In this document: positions 47,291 through 59,899 of the stretch, piece by piece
Layout: the number at the start of each line of letters is the position of its first letter
Numbering within the stretch: position 1 is the stretch's first letter
Source of the DNA: Rhizophagus irregularis
Taxonomy: Eukaryota > Glomeromycota > Glomeromycetes > Glomerales > Glomeraceae
Assembly: GCF_026210795.1 (NCBI RefSeq)
Contig: NC_089439.1
Span: forward strand, 496,001 to 560,000
DNA length: 64,000 bases
Reading direction: 5' to 3'
The notes under the pieces: model-generated
The model's database searches: none
Told to the model about the DNA's origin: nothing
What the model saw: the letters and a program-made list of their open reading frames with translations, nothing else
Program-made: the position numbers and the translations under genes

Positions 47291-47702
47291 ATTTATTTCT
47301 AGAAATTAAATAAAGGAATTAAATGAACACTAATTGGGATGCTTTTAATATATGAATTTTTTCTTATAAACCACCTGGATGTATGATCATCACAACAATG
47401 TTGTCAGACAGATTCCTTTTTCTTGATATAACCTTTTCCTGACAACAATTTCTGACAAGACGAATTCCCGAGTGGACATTTCCTGAAAGCATTTTTTTCC
47501 CGACATGTACTGTATTATCCCGTGTAGTGCCATAATTTTACTAAAATATATAAAGTAATAGATAGGCCGGTAAATTAAGTAACATTAATATTTAACTCAC
47601 CTCGTAAAATATGGCGCAGTATTGAAATAATTAATGATCACATGATGTGGATCATTTTATTACGAAACGAATCTAAAAATCATAGACTGCATGGTGATAA
47701 AT
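47291..47702. other. Intergenic
   Basis: No supported gene. The 110-codon frame at 46,925-47,257 (-) just before it has only hydrophobic low-complexity text. Confidence 0.3.
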
Positions 47703-48300
47703 AGGGATGTTAAACGGTCTGTCTAGTTCGTTTTAAGTTCCAAACTAGTAGTTTCAGTGGTCAAACTAGTTTTAACTAGTTTTAACCAGGTTTAACTGAA
47801 AGCATAATAGCAGTTTATCTTATAGTTAAACTAGGTTTAACTGAAATAATGAAATTACAGTAGTTTATCATTTTCCTAATCATGATCTGTGTAAATTACA
47901 ATATGTATGTAACAATTTTAAAGTGATAAATTATAATATTTATAATGTTTTAATAAAGAAATATTCAAGTATTAAACAATTATTCAATATAAATTATTAT
48001 CCTCATCATCTTTCATAAAGTCTTCTTCAACTAATCTGGTTGCAAACCGGTTTCAAGGCAAAGAAATTCATGAACTTTTTCTGGATTCAGGCAGTTTCTT
48101 ATTGGATTGACTGTAAATTTTGCCACACTGAACATTTGTTCACTTGGTATTCTTGTTGCTTGAACTACCAGATAATTGTGTACCATATTTGTAAGTGGAA
48201 GGGACTTTTGATTTTGCCTTAGTTTTCAAACTAGTAAAATGACTAGTTTTAACTAGTTTTAGCTTAAACTCAGTTTTAACCAGTTCGGATCAAACTACTA
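47703..48300. mobile_element. Dead hAT transposon remnant
   Basis: The left side starts near GGGATGTTAAACGGTCTG and is filled with AAACTAGTTTTAACTAGTTT-type subterminal repeats (47,740-47,870). The same motifs return at 48,225-48,290 in a pattern typical of hAT ends. Between them, on the minus strand, is the C-terminal dimerisation segment of a hAT transposase. The TIRs are not well matched and no target duplication was found, so the borders are approximate. Confidence 0.55.
48031..48198 (-). pseudogene. hAT transposase C-terminal dimerisation domain fragment
   Basis: Fifty-five open codons end in TAG. They read MVHNYLVVQATRIPSEQMFS, then VAKFTVNPIRNCLNPEKV and HEFLCLE. This follows the conserved hAT dimerisation pattern: a hydrophobic helix, then (I/V)P(S/C)ExxFS, R..L.PE and a final Leu-rich helix with Cys. 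Nothing upstream in frame encodes the DDE catalytic core, so it is a fragment. Confidence 0.7.
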
Positions 48301-51300
48301 TCTCCAAAAAGATTTCCTTCTTTCATTTTTTTCTTCTTTTTTTTTAATTTAGTTAAACTGTTTCATTCAAAAATAATTTCTTATATCAGTTTTGCATAAT
48401 ATTATGAAAGGATGATATTTTTGTTTGAGATTTCTCTAATAATAATATTTTATATAGCTATTGCTATAGCTATAGACATCAATAGCAAAAAATATTGCTT
48501 TTTGCCAAATTGCTTCTTTTGACATCATTAGAATAAAATTACAAACTAAGCATTTCTGTGCCACTTTCATTGCATGTTTATTTTAGTCATCAAATAATAG
48601 GATTTTTCATCAAAAATAATTTTGATGATTAAAGAAATAAGGCTTTGAATATTTTTTCTTTTTAAAAAAAACTCAAAAAAAATTGTCAATTTTTTTTAAT
48701 GTAAAAAAATTTGCTTCAATATCAAATAAAAAAATTATTGCATCATAATAGATTTAGGTTTGAAAAAAGAATCATTTTTCTTTCTTTTGATACACATCAA
48801 CTATTAACTGACATAAATTAACACCTGAAGCACAACATACAGTATCTACAAAACTGGCTATATATATTATAAAAAAGGAATCTTTAAGTAAATACAACTA
48901 ATCCCATATCCTTTTAGTATTTTTAGTTGGAATGGAGGAATATATTTTCTTTCACAGCTTTTTCTGTTCAGCCAAGTACTTCTTTTGGTCTGTAAATAAT
49001 ACAAAAAATAATGTAGGCTAATTACTAATAATTTGGATGCTGTAAGTCTTATCCTTTTAGCATTTTTAATACTATAATTTTAATAAAAATTACAGATAGA
49101 CATCATTAGCACCCTTTTTTCATCCAACTGTATAACTTTAAATGGAAAACCTAAAACTTCTATATTCAATATTCTATTCACTGCTGATAAACATAAAACA
49201 AGTAAATCTGTCTTTTATTTCCTAATTCATTCATACTTAATGTCTAAAAACATGTTTCAAAATGCATGGAATATAGGAGATTTCATTTGACAATAAATAT
49301 TCACTTGGGTATATCATGATCTAGGTCTCTTGGTAAACTGTATTTGAAAGTTGAAATGGAGTATATACCATACAAAGAAGTTGAATCTTGCCTCTTCCAT
49401 TTGATTATTCCCTTTAGAAATTATTTCATCAAAAAAATTTGATTTTATTTTTGCATAGCTTATTTCAAATCTTGATTTAAACTTTTAACAAGAAATTTCT
49501 GCAAAACTAATTGACCTTTCATTAAAAACAACTTTTATTCTCCCTACTTAACTGTTTTTTTGACATGTTTATTGTTGTTAAATTATTGGTCATGGTATCA
49601 AATAATAAATACTTACATTTCATGAGCTAAAACTCATCTGAGAGTTCCTGATGAAACCTCTTATCATGTAAAGTTGGGTACATGTGGTAAATTATTCTGG
49701 GTTTCTGTTTAGTAACCTTTCTAAGTTCTCATACCCTGACTTTAATGAATTCCATTTGATGCTTTCATGTAAAATGATAAAATATTCTTGAAATATTAAA
49801 TGATGTTGGAATGTATTTTACATGATTTCATACCAAAGTATTATTTTCTTTATTATTTAATACTAGGACTTGTTGAGCTGAACTTGGTGTATTCTCATAT
49901 CACCTTTGTCCATACAGATATACTATCACAGTTCATTTTTCCACATAATTGTTTTTGATCTTCATTCTTATTTCTTAGTAATACTAGAATCAAGAATATT
50001 TATGTCAATACTTTTAATGAAATGTAAGAGAGATATTCTTTTAATGCCACCTGTTTACTTATGAGGCATAGGAAATAATACATCTGGTAAAAGATTTTTA
50101 ACAACTTCTTTATGCTATAATTGTGTAAAACTGAATAAGTATCAAATTACTTTCTCTTGTGTTCTTCTGTGTAGTTTTGGTCCAATGAATGATCCTCTTC
50201 CTCTAAACTTTAGTATAACATTTTTTTTTCTACTAATATCACAAATTAAATTACAAATGGTAAAAGATTCACCTCTTTTTAGGGCATTCCATTTATTGTG
50301 ACATTGGTTTTGGGTTATAGCAAAATTATAATTATTATTGATTCTAGAAATAATTCTCATCTAAATGATCAAATGTTCCTAAATTGATCAATTTTTTTCC
50401 TGCAAGAAAGTTATAAATCAATTTTAATGCAATTATTCTTTAAGTTTTAACTGGGTTCATCTTTTTTGTTATCATTAAATGAACTTCCATGGTCATTCTT
50501 TTCAGTCATATTTTCTATCATATATTATCTTACTACTTATATTGACATGACACCATTTCTGTATTCAGCCAAAAGTATATTCATTATTTCCAAAGTCTCT
50601 CTGTCACTAAACATTACTTTTCATATATATTATTATACATTTACTTAATTTTATTTATCCCAGTAGTAATTGGGCATCTTGATTATGAACTCCATGTTTT
50701 TAATAAATAAAATTTAATATGTAACACATTTGATGCTCACTGTAGTTGTATGAGGTTTAGAATTGTTAGAGGGTTTTCATATTGCATTCTTTAATTATAC
50801 TTTTAAAAGTAAAAGAAGAACTTATTTCAAAACATTGTATCAATTATAAAGCACCCTTCCTAACTTCTTTTGTGCTATTTAAACTTGATGATGTAGTCTT
50901 GAAGAAGTTCATGTAGTTCATCCTTAATTTCCTTCAATTCTCTATAAACTTCGCACATTCAGCCTTTGTTTATTTTTCATTCATTACTAATTTTGTTTTA
51001 CTCTTCTTATTTTTAGGTTTCTTATTTTTAAGTTTCAGCACTTTTTCTAGGTTTTAGTGATTCTAATCTTTGTGAAAATGGAGGCTTGTATTTAGGCTAT
51101 TCTTTTTTTTTTTTGATTTCTTTGCTATTTTCTTTATTGACCTTCATCTTTTCTTTTTTTTACTTCTTTTTTAGATTTCAGCAGTCCTTTTGTTGTTTTT
51201 TTTGTTATTGTTCATTGAATTTGTTAAATTTTCATTTGTTCTTTTTCTTTAAGTTCTATAGTACTCTTTCAAAGTGTGGGTTGGTTTTTTCATTATTTTT

Positions 51301-52099
51301 TTTCTTTGTTTACTAACTTCATTTTTTTTATTAGGTTCCAATTTGAATCATTAATTAATTTATTTTGTTATTGTTGTGTTTTTTGGTAACTTGAGTTTTC
51401 CATTTCATTTTTATTTTAGTATCATTTATCCTTTAGACTTTTACTTTGGTGATTTTTATTTTTTGATCCTCCTAACAAAAAATGTAAATTTTAAATTTTT
51501 TTGCTAGTTGTTCATTGACCAAATAAATAAAATCATAAAATTTGTTAAAATATTCTGTAAAATTATATATATATATATATATCATAATGATATAAGATCA
51601 TGATTACATCATTATGATATAAATATATAACTATGATCTTATTATATCAAAGTGATGTAAGTGATTAACTGATTATGAATAAAATTTAGTCTTTAATTAA
51701 TAAATTTGTAAATCAATATTAAAAATATTTAGCCAATCAATTTTTTTTAAAAAAAATCATATAATAGGGAAACTGATACCAACTCTGTGACATCTAGATA
51801 GTAACTCTTAACTCTTTTTTTTAAAAAATATATTACATATTATGTATGGATTACATACTTAAAAAATGTATCTATATATAAATATATATTATATCATTAA
51901 ATGTTATAAATTATGTACTTAAAATAATGCAATATTATTTTTAATCCTATTCATAATTTGGATTTCCCAAATAATCAAATGATCAGTCAATTGGTTGGTC
52001 AGGGTAGTTAAATGGTCAAAACTAAAGCAGTTGTTCGGTCAAAAGGCTCTTAATATGAATGACTGATAACTGGCTATGATTAATTGTTGCCATCTTTAA
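48301..52099. other. T-rich repeat-derived region, no intact gene
   Basis: Long stretches give broken coding-like text on the minus strand and Phe-rich artefact frames on the plus strand (for example 51,086-51,316). One recognisable piece at 50,142-50,360 is listed separately. At 51,565-51,640 there is an (AT)n run with palindromic TCATAATGAT(A) units. Confidence 0.35.
50142..50360 (-). pseudogene. Myb/SANT-like DNA-binding domain fragment
   Basis: The frame reads INNNYNFAITQNQCHNKWNA followed by LKRG and then unrelated text. The Q-C-x-N/x-K-W-x-x-L-K pattern is the third-helix signature of Myb/SANT-like domains, which accompany PIF/Harbinger and related transposons and some fungal transcription factors. 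The domain is cut on both sides and text on either side is out of frame, so it is a remnant. Confidence 0.4.
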
Positions 52100-52262
52100 A
52101 TTTTTTGTAAAATATTCTTTGAATTTCATAATTCATAAAAAAAAAAAATATGATATAAAAAATATTAAAAATTCATGTAAAAAAAGGTGGATAGAAAAAA
52201 TCATATGACTTAGTAAAATTGTCCGATTTTACCAACAATTTTGATAATGGCAATAATAAACT
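52100..52262. repeat. Diverged solo end of the palindromic foldback family
   Basis: It matches the right end of the 37,323-38,475 element in order: TCATAAAAAAAA...ATATTAAAAATTCATGTAAAAA, AAAAATCATAT, GTCCGATTTTACCAACAATTTTGATAATGGCAATAA (compare GTCAGTAATTTTGAAAACGGCAATAA), ending at a TA. Only one arm is present. Confidence 0.5.
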
Positions 52263-52473
52263 TGTTCTGAACACCTATTTTAGTTATTATCAATGATGTA
52301 TTTAATTAATTTTTGGCTAATTTACGATGTTTGTTTACTATTTTTTTTAAGATCAATATTATAATTTATTATGATTTTAAAAATGTTTATAATTAAAATT
52401 TTATGGAATTATAAAAAAAAAACATTATTCCATGATAAATACAAAAACTGTTTGATGATTACATAAATGTTTG

Positions 52474-54153
52474 TTAACAAACCATGGGTTTCTGCAATGA
52501 AGATATTTGAATATCTTTTTCAAATTCATTTTCACGAATAGTTTTTTGTTGTTGTCTATATTTATACCATTTATATACAAAGAAAACTCCGACCGATAAG
52601 AAAATACCACTTAACAAAGATCCTATAATAACACCAACTAGTTTGATATTTAATGATAAGGGTGGTGAAGAAGAAGGTGATTGTGAGAGTGTTGGTGACA
52701 AGGTTGGTGACAAGGTTGATGACGAGGTTGATGGTGAATAAGATGGTGATGAAATTGAATGATCAAATTTTGTTGTCCATATATATTCTTCATTTTTACT
52801 TATATCAAGTAATAATATATCACTTTCAACTTTTCTATCATAACCATCACCTATTAAATTTTATTGTTTATTGTTAAAAATAAAAATTAATTTGTTTAAA
52901 TAACAATATTTAAAATATTATATTTACCAAATGATATAACCATATATTTTCCAATTACATTTGCCTTATGAAAAGTTCTAGAGCTCGGATTTTTTCCAGA
53001 AATTTTTGGCACATACCAATTATAATTACTTAAATCTAATACATAAAGTGTAGTATTCGAATATCCGGGATTATTAAAATATCCTCCATAAATTATAATT
53101 CTTTGACCATCTAAACCTGTTAAAAATATTGATTATATTTCATTAAAATTCAAAACTTTTTTATAAATAATAAACTGTGTTCTTATTTAATTTCATACCA
53201 AGAATTGTGGAAAAACCAACTCTTTTAGAAGGAATTTCTCCCATTGTTATCTAAAATTTGATAATAAGTTAAATTATTTACAATGAAAACTTTTATATAC
53301 AGTTGTGAATTAACTTACTTTTGTATCCCAATTATCATTAACCGTATCATATATATAAACCTATAAAAGCAATGACTTAATTTATTGCTTTTTATAAAAC
53401 AATTGAAACATTTAAAAATTATAATACCTCATTTAATGATAAAGCGCCTTTAGTAAGGTTTAAAGTTTTACCAAAATTAATATCATTCGTACCACCTAAA
53501 TGTATGAAATATATAAAAATTACTGGTTTACCCATATAAATAATTTTATTATTGGGCAATAAAGTAGCACCATAATGAAATCTTGGAGTTGGTGCATTTA
53601 CTAAACTTCCTTCACTCAAATTAAGATTTGTTGTATCTAAAATAAGCATATCATTTGCTACAGCAACATTATCGTTAACACCTCCCCACAAATAAAATTT
53701 TCCATTAGAGTCTACAACTCCTGTTAAATCCCATTTTCTAATCATGGTAATTTTTTGAGGATTCCATGAAGTGCGATTCGGGTCAAATGTATAAACCAAT
53801 GCCATTGTTTTATCGGATGAAGCACCTCCATATAAATATAATGTATCATTATTTACACCGCCTTTAGTTGAAGTTGCATCAGTATGTAATGGAATAATAT
53901 TGATATTTGATAAATCTTGCCATGATAATAGTTGAGTATCATAAAGTACGGAAACATCAAGATAAAAAAATCTTTTTACTAGTGTGCCATTTGATACATC
54001 CTTACCACCCAAAATATACAATTTATTATCAACGAATGTGGCAGTATGGCGGTATATAACATTTGGCTTAAATGGCGTTGATTGACAATTTACATCAACT
54101 AATACTTGAAGTAATATCCATAATAAGAAATAAATTAAAGAAAATTTTGACAT
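52474..54153 (-). CDS. Kelch-repeat type I membrane protein; 5-6 exons, about 450-461 aa
   Basis: Exons (minus): 54153-53428, 53360-53319, 53250-53199, 53116-52928, 52850-52474; all introns GT-AG with frame kept. A signal peptide (FSLIYFLLWILLQVLV, cleaved near VNC) starts it. Kelch blades follow, with LYILGG, LYLYGG, FYLWGG and IIIYGG marking beta strands; together they form a beta-propeller outside the membrane. A Ser/Thr/Pro-rich stalk with SPTLSPTLS repeats leads to one membrane helix (LVGVIIGSLLSGIFLSVGVF, about 407-429) and a basic cytoplasmic tail. Within exon 1, 53496-53531 is a 36-nt GT...AG stretch whose removal turns IIYMG-KPV... into IIYMGGTND, restoring a kelch blade; it may be a tiny in-frame intron. 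The ligand is unknown. Confidence 0.8.
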
Positions 54154-55244
54154 TATTATATTTAAAAATTAACGGGTAGATACTAAAAATAAATATTCGA
54201 AGGAAAAATTTATCTTTTAATAAAAAAATTTTGGCGTATTAATTAATATTCTTAGAGTTACACCTAATATTTAAAGAAAGTAATCAATTAAGATGGAACA
54301 CAAACACAAAATGTTTCAAGAAAATTCGTCTTAAAGTCATGTGGTTGCACCAAAATGAGGAAATAACACATTTATTTATTAACATTACTTTATTCTCACA
54401 TGTATTGTACATTCGATATGGTTAAGTCAAAACTTACTAGTATGCTACTTTTATTAATCTTTAAACTCAAGAATTTGAAAATTAACAAAATTATTTAAAA
54501 TTACATTACAAATTATATTAAATATAAATAAGCAGCGTAATGTTCATTTATAAAAATTTCCTGGGAACCATGACGACATAATTATAAATAATAAATAAAA
54601 CCACGTGAAGAAATAAGTAACTAACTCTGCATAACCTAATTATTATTTATTTTGGTTAAAATTAATTCCTATTTCTGAGTATATATATTTTTATATTTAG
54701 TAATAATATAATGAGTTTGTTTATTTTGTTACCTTATTTATCGGAATAAAAACACGGATATTAATTTTTCCTGTTATATTCTCTAAATCTGTATTCTGTA
54801 ATACAAAGATTTTAGATGATCCTGATTTAATGTTCTTAATTTTTATCATTTTTTAAACTTTACGGTATTTTGAAATGTTTTATACTTACGTTTTTTATAT
54901 TCCTTTTTTTTTCCGAAGCTTTTTTAAAAAAATAAATAAAATTCTTTATTGTTTTCTAAAAGTATTACACCTTTTATATATATATATATTTTTTTTTTAA
55001 TTTATTTTTTTTTATGTTTTATATTTTTTTTTACAAAAACAAACATTTTATCTGTTTTTTTTTATTTTTTTTCTTAAAAAAAAACAAGGTCTCTTTATTT
55101 ATTTACTTTTGTTTATTTCTTTTTTTTTTTTCAGGGATGGCCTTAGACTTCAATCTGGACTTCGAAATTGCAAAGTGGATTGGTATTTCATTTTTTTTGA
55201 TTTGGGAACGTTACTAACGTTCTTTTTTTTTAGGGAATATTTCT
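54154..55244. other. Intergenic, promoter side of kelch gene
   Basis: AT-rich, no gene supported. The T-rich tract at 54,980-55,130 makes a Phe-rich artefact frame. ATGGCCTTAGACTTCAATCTG at 55,136 opens a short non-low-complexity stretch ending at 55,217 that could be a gene fragment. Confidence 0.3.
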
Positions 55245-55400
55245 TGTAAGGAGAAAACGAATTAGATCCGGATTAGTCGGATCGGGATAAAGTTTAACCG
55301 ACCTGATAGCCACCCGAATTTTTAGATCGGGTACCCGTTCCGATCAGGTAGCTCGAAAGTGATCGACTCGTGCCGAAATATTAAATAAAACTTCATGCAC
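55245..55400. repeat. GC-richer island with GATCGGGTACCCG-type motifs
   Basis: About 150 bp stand out by composition and contain repeated (G)GATC(G/C)GG, CCGACCTGAT and GGGTACCCG(TTCCGATC) motifs in both orientations. This is the look of subterminal repeats of a hAT-like element in this genome (compare the TCCGGATA array at 12.4 kb), but no second end was found. Confidence 0.35.
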
Positions 55401-55609
55401 ATCGGAAATAAATCCGAAAGAAAAAAAAATATTCCTTTTAATATAAATGATAACCTATTGATTTTTATTGGCCAAGAAATAGCGCGTGTATGAAATTATG
55501 AAACCAAAAAAATGGATAATTTACAACAAGATTATCATAAACAATTACTTTTTTTCTATTCGTTTTGAAATAAAAAGAAAATAAGAGTAGGCTTTTGCTG
55601 ACATTATGT

Positions 55610-57900
55610 GTTAATTAGTTCCTTGGAGATTATATGAAACGTAATTTTTTTTTGTTTTTATAAATTAAAAATAATTTTTTTTATTGTAGGTTATTTTTGT
55701 CAATTCATTTGCTCATTTGGATTATTTGTATTAAACCCACGTTTCAGATAAACTCTTTTGTAATAGTTTGTAGATGATAATCAGAAATATGAAAAGGTAT
55801 GGTTAAAATATTTTTTAATTTTGCTTTATTGAATACACGAACTAGACTAAATTTAGTTATTAAAAAAACGATTTTTTTTTAATTTTATGTTACCTGAGCA
55901 AAAATTTTTGATATTACGTAGTACAACAAGAACCTAACCTGTTCTAAAAAAGATATTCTAGCTATTTTAGCTATTTTTAGCCAAATAAAAAATAAAACTA
56001 TCAATTCCATAACTTTTGATACAAGTAAACCAGGATAAACCTAAATTCCGTGGAATAATATCGGGCATACAACAAATGATAAATGCCAGATGCCAATATT
56101 CGTCATAAAGTAGACACGTCAGGAATCAGGATGGTAACGTAATACTAACGTTTCACGTAATTCTGTGTAAATAATTTCTCTCCATCCATCCTTTAAAAGA
56201 AAAAATCCTTTAAAATAAAATCAATTTCTATCTAATGATATAATTATATCCTAATGGAATGTAGAAATGTAGAATTTCAGGGTAAAATCAATATTCTGGG
56301 TTACAGTTCTCATAAAAGTTTGTAACACTATTAAAGAAACAATTTCGAAAGAATTATCGTTATTCGTTATTTAAAGTATAGTCATTCGTGAAATTCTATC
56401 GATAACAGATATTGATTTACATTATTTAAACGTTTATTTATGTTGTATTAGTTAATAAGTAGATGTCGAAACATTTGTTCAAAACATTATGATTAATAAT
56501 ATTTCTCGCAAATTAAAAAATATTCAACGTTAACACCTGAAATCAAATTATGAGAATCTTCAAATGCCGGGAATTTTCTGCTTTTTGAGGAAGTGGTCCA
56601 CCACTAAGAATAACTTTAATTTGTGAATCAGACCACAAAAATTATACATTCATAATCATTCATAATCGATCTAATAATAAAAAAAAAAGTATAGTAAAAA
56701 AGAATTTATTATATTTGATTAAAAACTAAATTAATCGTTTCGGCCAAAATTATTGTAATCCGGGTAATGGCTTATAACTTAACAAAAATGATCGGCATCT
56801 ACTATTTAATTAGCCCATTATAGAGAGTAAACCGGTCACGACGTTATTATCTAAAAAAAAAACAATGTTTTACGCAGTTGATGAGAATATCAAGATTATA
56901 AATATGAATTATGAACATGATCGATCGGCGTATGACATAACATTACATAAGAACTGTTTTATTCATTTAGAGAATTCATTTTTTAATGAATTACTATAAA
57001 TATCTATCAATAAAAAAATTGATAATCCGAAAATATATTAGCAGATATATGTCTTTATTTGATATTTTGATGTACAATGTACATCTTATAATTGTGCTAT
57101 AAATATGGAATATCCTTTAAATAGATATTAAAAACTCAAAATTATCACTAATATACTGACTTAGTTTAACAAATATTGACTTAAATATTGTGTTAGATGA
57201 AATTTAATATTCTCTTTTTGATCAAAGGTGAATACTAATCTTTCCTGTTCCATATTTTGACCAATTTCATGACCATAAATATTTTATTCAAATAATTAGT
57301 AATTGAGAAAGGAGGAATAATTTCACATATAATCTTGTAAAATCGATTATCGTATTGTTGTTGGTAATAAAAAATATATTCATATTCATTAGTTTGAATA
57401 CAAAATTCGTTATTATTTAATAAAGAAATAATGGTATTATAAGGAACTTCAATACAGGAAATATGATAATGATACAAATCATTTGGTGGTTTATAATAAA
57501 AGATATTAGGGATAAATTGAATCTGATTTTGATAAGAATTAATTATAATCTGCCGCGGCGCAGAAGTTACATTATCACTATCTGATGCATCTGATGAATA
57601 CATATTTGCAATGATAAGATAAAATATGGATTTTTCTACGAGTTAATAGCACACATTTATATTGATTTCTGGTTTTGAGGGGTTTATTGATTTTAGGGTA
57701 CAAATACGTCCGAGATGTTTAATTTTCGTTCAGAAAAAACAATTTTATCAGTAGTTTTATGAAAAATGCTACATTTGGTTATTAAATGCTCGCTATTCCG
57801 ATATTTACCAACTATTTTAATCATGTTTTAAAAAAGTTTAGCACTTACAAGAATTTAAATATTGCATTAACTTTTTTAAAATAAACTAAATTTAAACAAA
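55610..57900. repeat. Segmental duplication, copy B
   Basis: Direct-orientation counterpart of 43,250-47,290. It is shorter, mainly because a deletion near 56,440 removed about 0.9 kb that in copy A contains most of the 151-aa gene. It retains the intact 122-aa frame at 57,235-57,603, which is broken in copy A. Confidence 0.7.
57235..57603 (-). CDS. Hypothetical protein, 122 aa, in duplicated segment
   Basis: Single-exon frame with an ATG start. It has an acidic, Ser/Asp-rich beginning (MYSSDASDSDNVTSAP), then a Tyr/Ile/Asn-rich globular-looking part (IQFIPNIFYYKPPNDLYHYH; NEYEYIFYYQQQYDNRFYKI) likely to be mostly beta strand. No signal or membrane segment and no recognised family. The conserved text in the broken copy near 46,300 shows the frame was coding before the duplication. 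A role cannot be inferred. Confidence 0.5.
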   Translation of the reverse strand: MYSSDASDSDNVTSAPRQIIINSYQNQIQFIPNIFYYKPPNDLYHYHISCIEVPYNTIISLLNNNEFCIQTNEYEYIFYYQQQYDNRFYKIICEIIPPFSITNYLNKIFMVMKLVKIWNRKD

Positions 57901-59899
57901 CAATATGTACTATATAACTTATTATTTTATTCGAAACTCTCTACCCTTATTTATATATATTCGTGGAAAGTATTAAAAGGTTATTTGCTAAATTAGTGTA
58001 AACTATTTATGATATCAAATAATAAAACTAATTTAGAATGTTTTTTTTCCTCGTAAATGAAGCTAATTTTGATTAAACAAAAATTTTGAAAATATTGTCA
58101 ATAGATCATGAAATATCATTTTAAATAATTTCCTAATTAAACATTTTATGAAAGAAATTATGAAACTTGCCAAGAAGTTTTATTCAGAAGGAGACTTAAG
58201 ATTATTTTTAAATTATTAATAATCAACATATTTTCGTTCGATTGGTTAATTTTGTACGGATAAAATATTTTGCTTTACGCTCTAAAATTTTTTTTAACCA
58301 CTTAAAGAGTGTAAATATGTATTGTAATTACGTTTTAGATTGGTACAGTAGTACAAATACATATATATTCCCTTTTTACGTCCGTAAATAAAAATTCACC
58401 ATATTTGGTTACTATGATCAACACAATGTCTAGACATCATTGCTCTTAAGACACGACAACTAACGATACGTCGATACGGTCTCACGTGGCTGCATTATTT
58501 TTTTTTTTAAATTTAAAAAAAAAATTCTTGTAGTTTTAGTTAATTTATTTTATATTTCCGGATAATGTCTTGATGTACAACCATCATCCTACATATGCCC
58601 GATATGATGTTAATATAATATTATGTTTATGTGTAAGAAAATGTATCATGAAGCGCCGAAATAGTTACATTAGACAAATTCATAATGATTTATTATCCAC
58701 TCCTTTTACTGCAATTAGTACCATAAATTTTATGATCAAGAAATTCAACTAATCTTATAGTGTTTCAGATCAACTACTCCTTTATTCAAGGACACCATTA
58801 GTGAAGAAGAGGTGCAGGCTAAGAATAAAGCAATGGAACATCACAATGAAGAAGTTTTTGCTCCATTACATAATACGAAGCCGAAATAGTTTGCGACTTA
58901 CACTAATTCGAAAATAAAAAAACTAATTTTTAAATATTAACTACCTGCCTTTTATTATTCTTAACGAAAATAAAGAAAATCTATACTTTTTAATTAAAAA
59001 AATCAAATCGAAATTCATTTGTGACTAAAAGTGATTTTTACCCATTTGTCCAGTAGTATTTCAGTTTACCGGCAAGGTCATGTTGTTTAGTCAAACTCAA
59101 TCAGCCTGTTTTTTTAACTTTTGGATATCGGACTGTCCAATTGGATGAAATGCCTGGAGAATTTACAATCATAAAACTTAAATTTTTGTTTATTTAGTTA
59201 GTATCAAAATACTGTTATTTGCATATGCTAATTTAAAGTTTTGTTCAATTACAAATTGATTTTATTGTACGAAAAATACAAATTACTCTATAATCAATGT
59301 TAAACAAAAACCAATTTTATATTATCTTTAATATAATAACAAAAAATAGAGTGTAGAAGTTTTCTTCTTAAATCTAGAAAGTATTATTTTTTTTACTGAT
59401 AAACTAAGAGATAAAAGTTTGCTTAATTAATTCCTACAATTCCTTTCATTTATATATGATTTTAAATATATAGAATATATAGACAATTATTTTCATAGTA
59501 TGAAATAAAAATAAGAAATGAGAATAAGTATTAGTTGTTTACTACGTATGGCCATAGTAAATAACTTTCTTATCATCCTGCTGGACGGGAATTTAGTTGA
59601 TCAGTGATCACTATATAAAATAAACTATTTTAACTATTTTAGACTTTTGTGTGTTTGTGTATTCGTTAGCTTGATAAAACTTTTTTCTTCTTCTTATTTG
59701 AAGGGAATGTAAGTTCATATCACTAATTGTAATGTAACTATAAATATTAGTATTAAGATGCATTATAATAATAGCAAACCAATAAAAATCAATAAATTGT
59801 AACTATTCAATTAAACTATAACTATTATAGCTTATCATACTGGTTACATAGTTTATAAACGGCAAAAAAATACTAGATGCCCGGTAATAAAAAACAAAC
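57901..59899. other. Intergenic; one orphan exon-like stretch
   Basis: At 58,769-58,889 (+), after a GTGTTTCAG acceptor-like site, 39 codons read STTPLFKDTISEEEVQAKNK and continue to a TAG; this looks like the last exon of a small or decayed gene, but no matching upstream exon is in frame. The rest is AT-rich and empty. The last part is the 3' flank of the kinase gene ending at 59,900. Confidence 0.3.

Noticed and set aside
51086-51316. Possible membrane protein (very Phe-rich, plus strand)
   Set aside because: It arises from T-rich low-complexity DNA; there are no charged loops or motifs.
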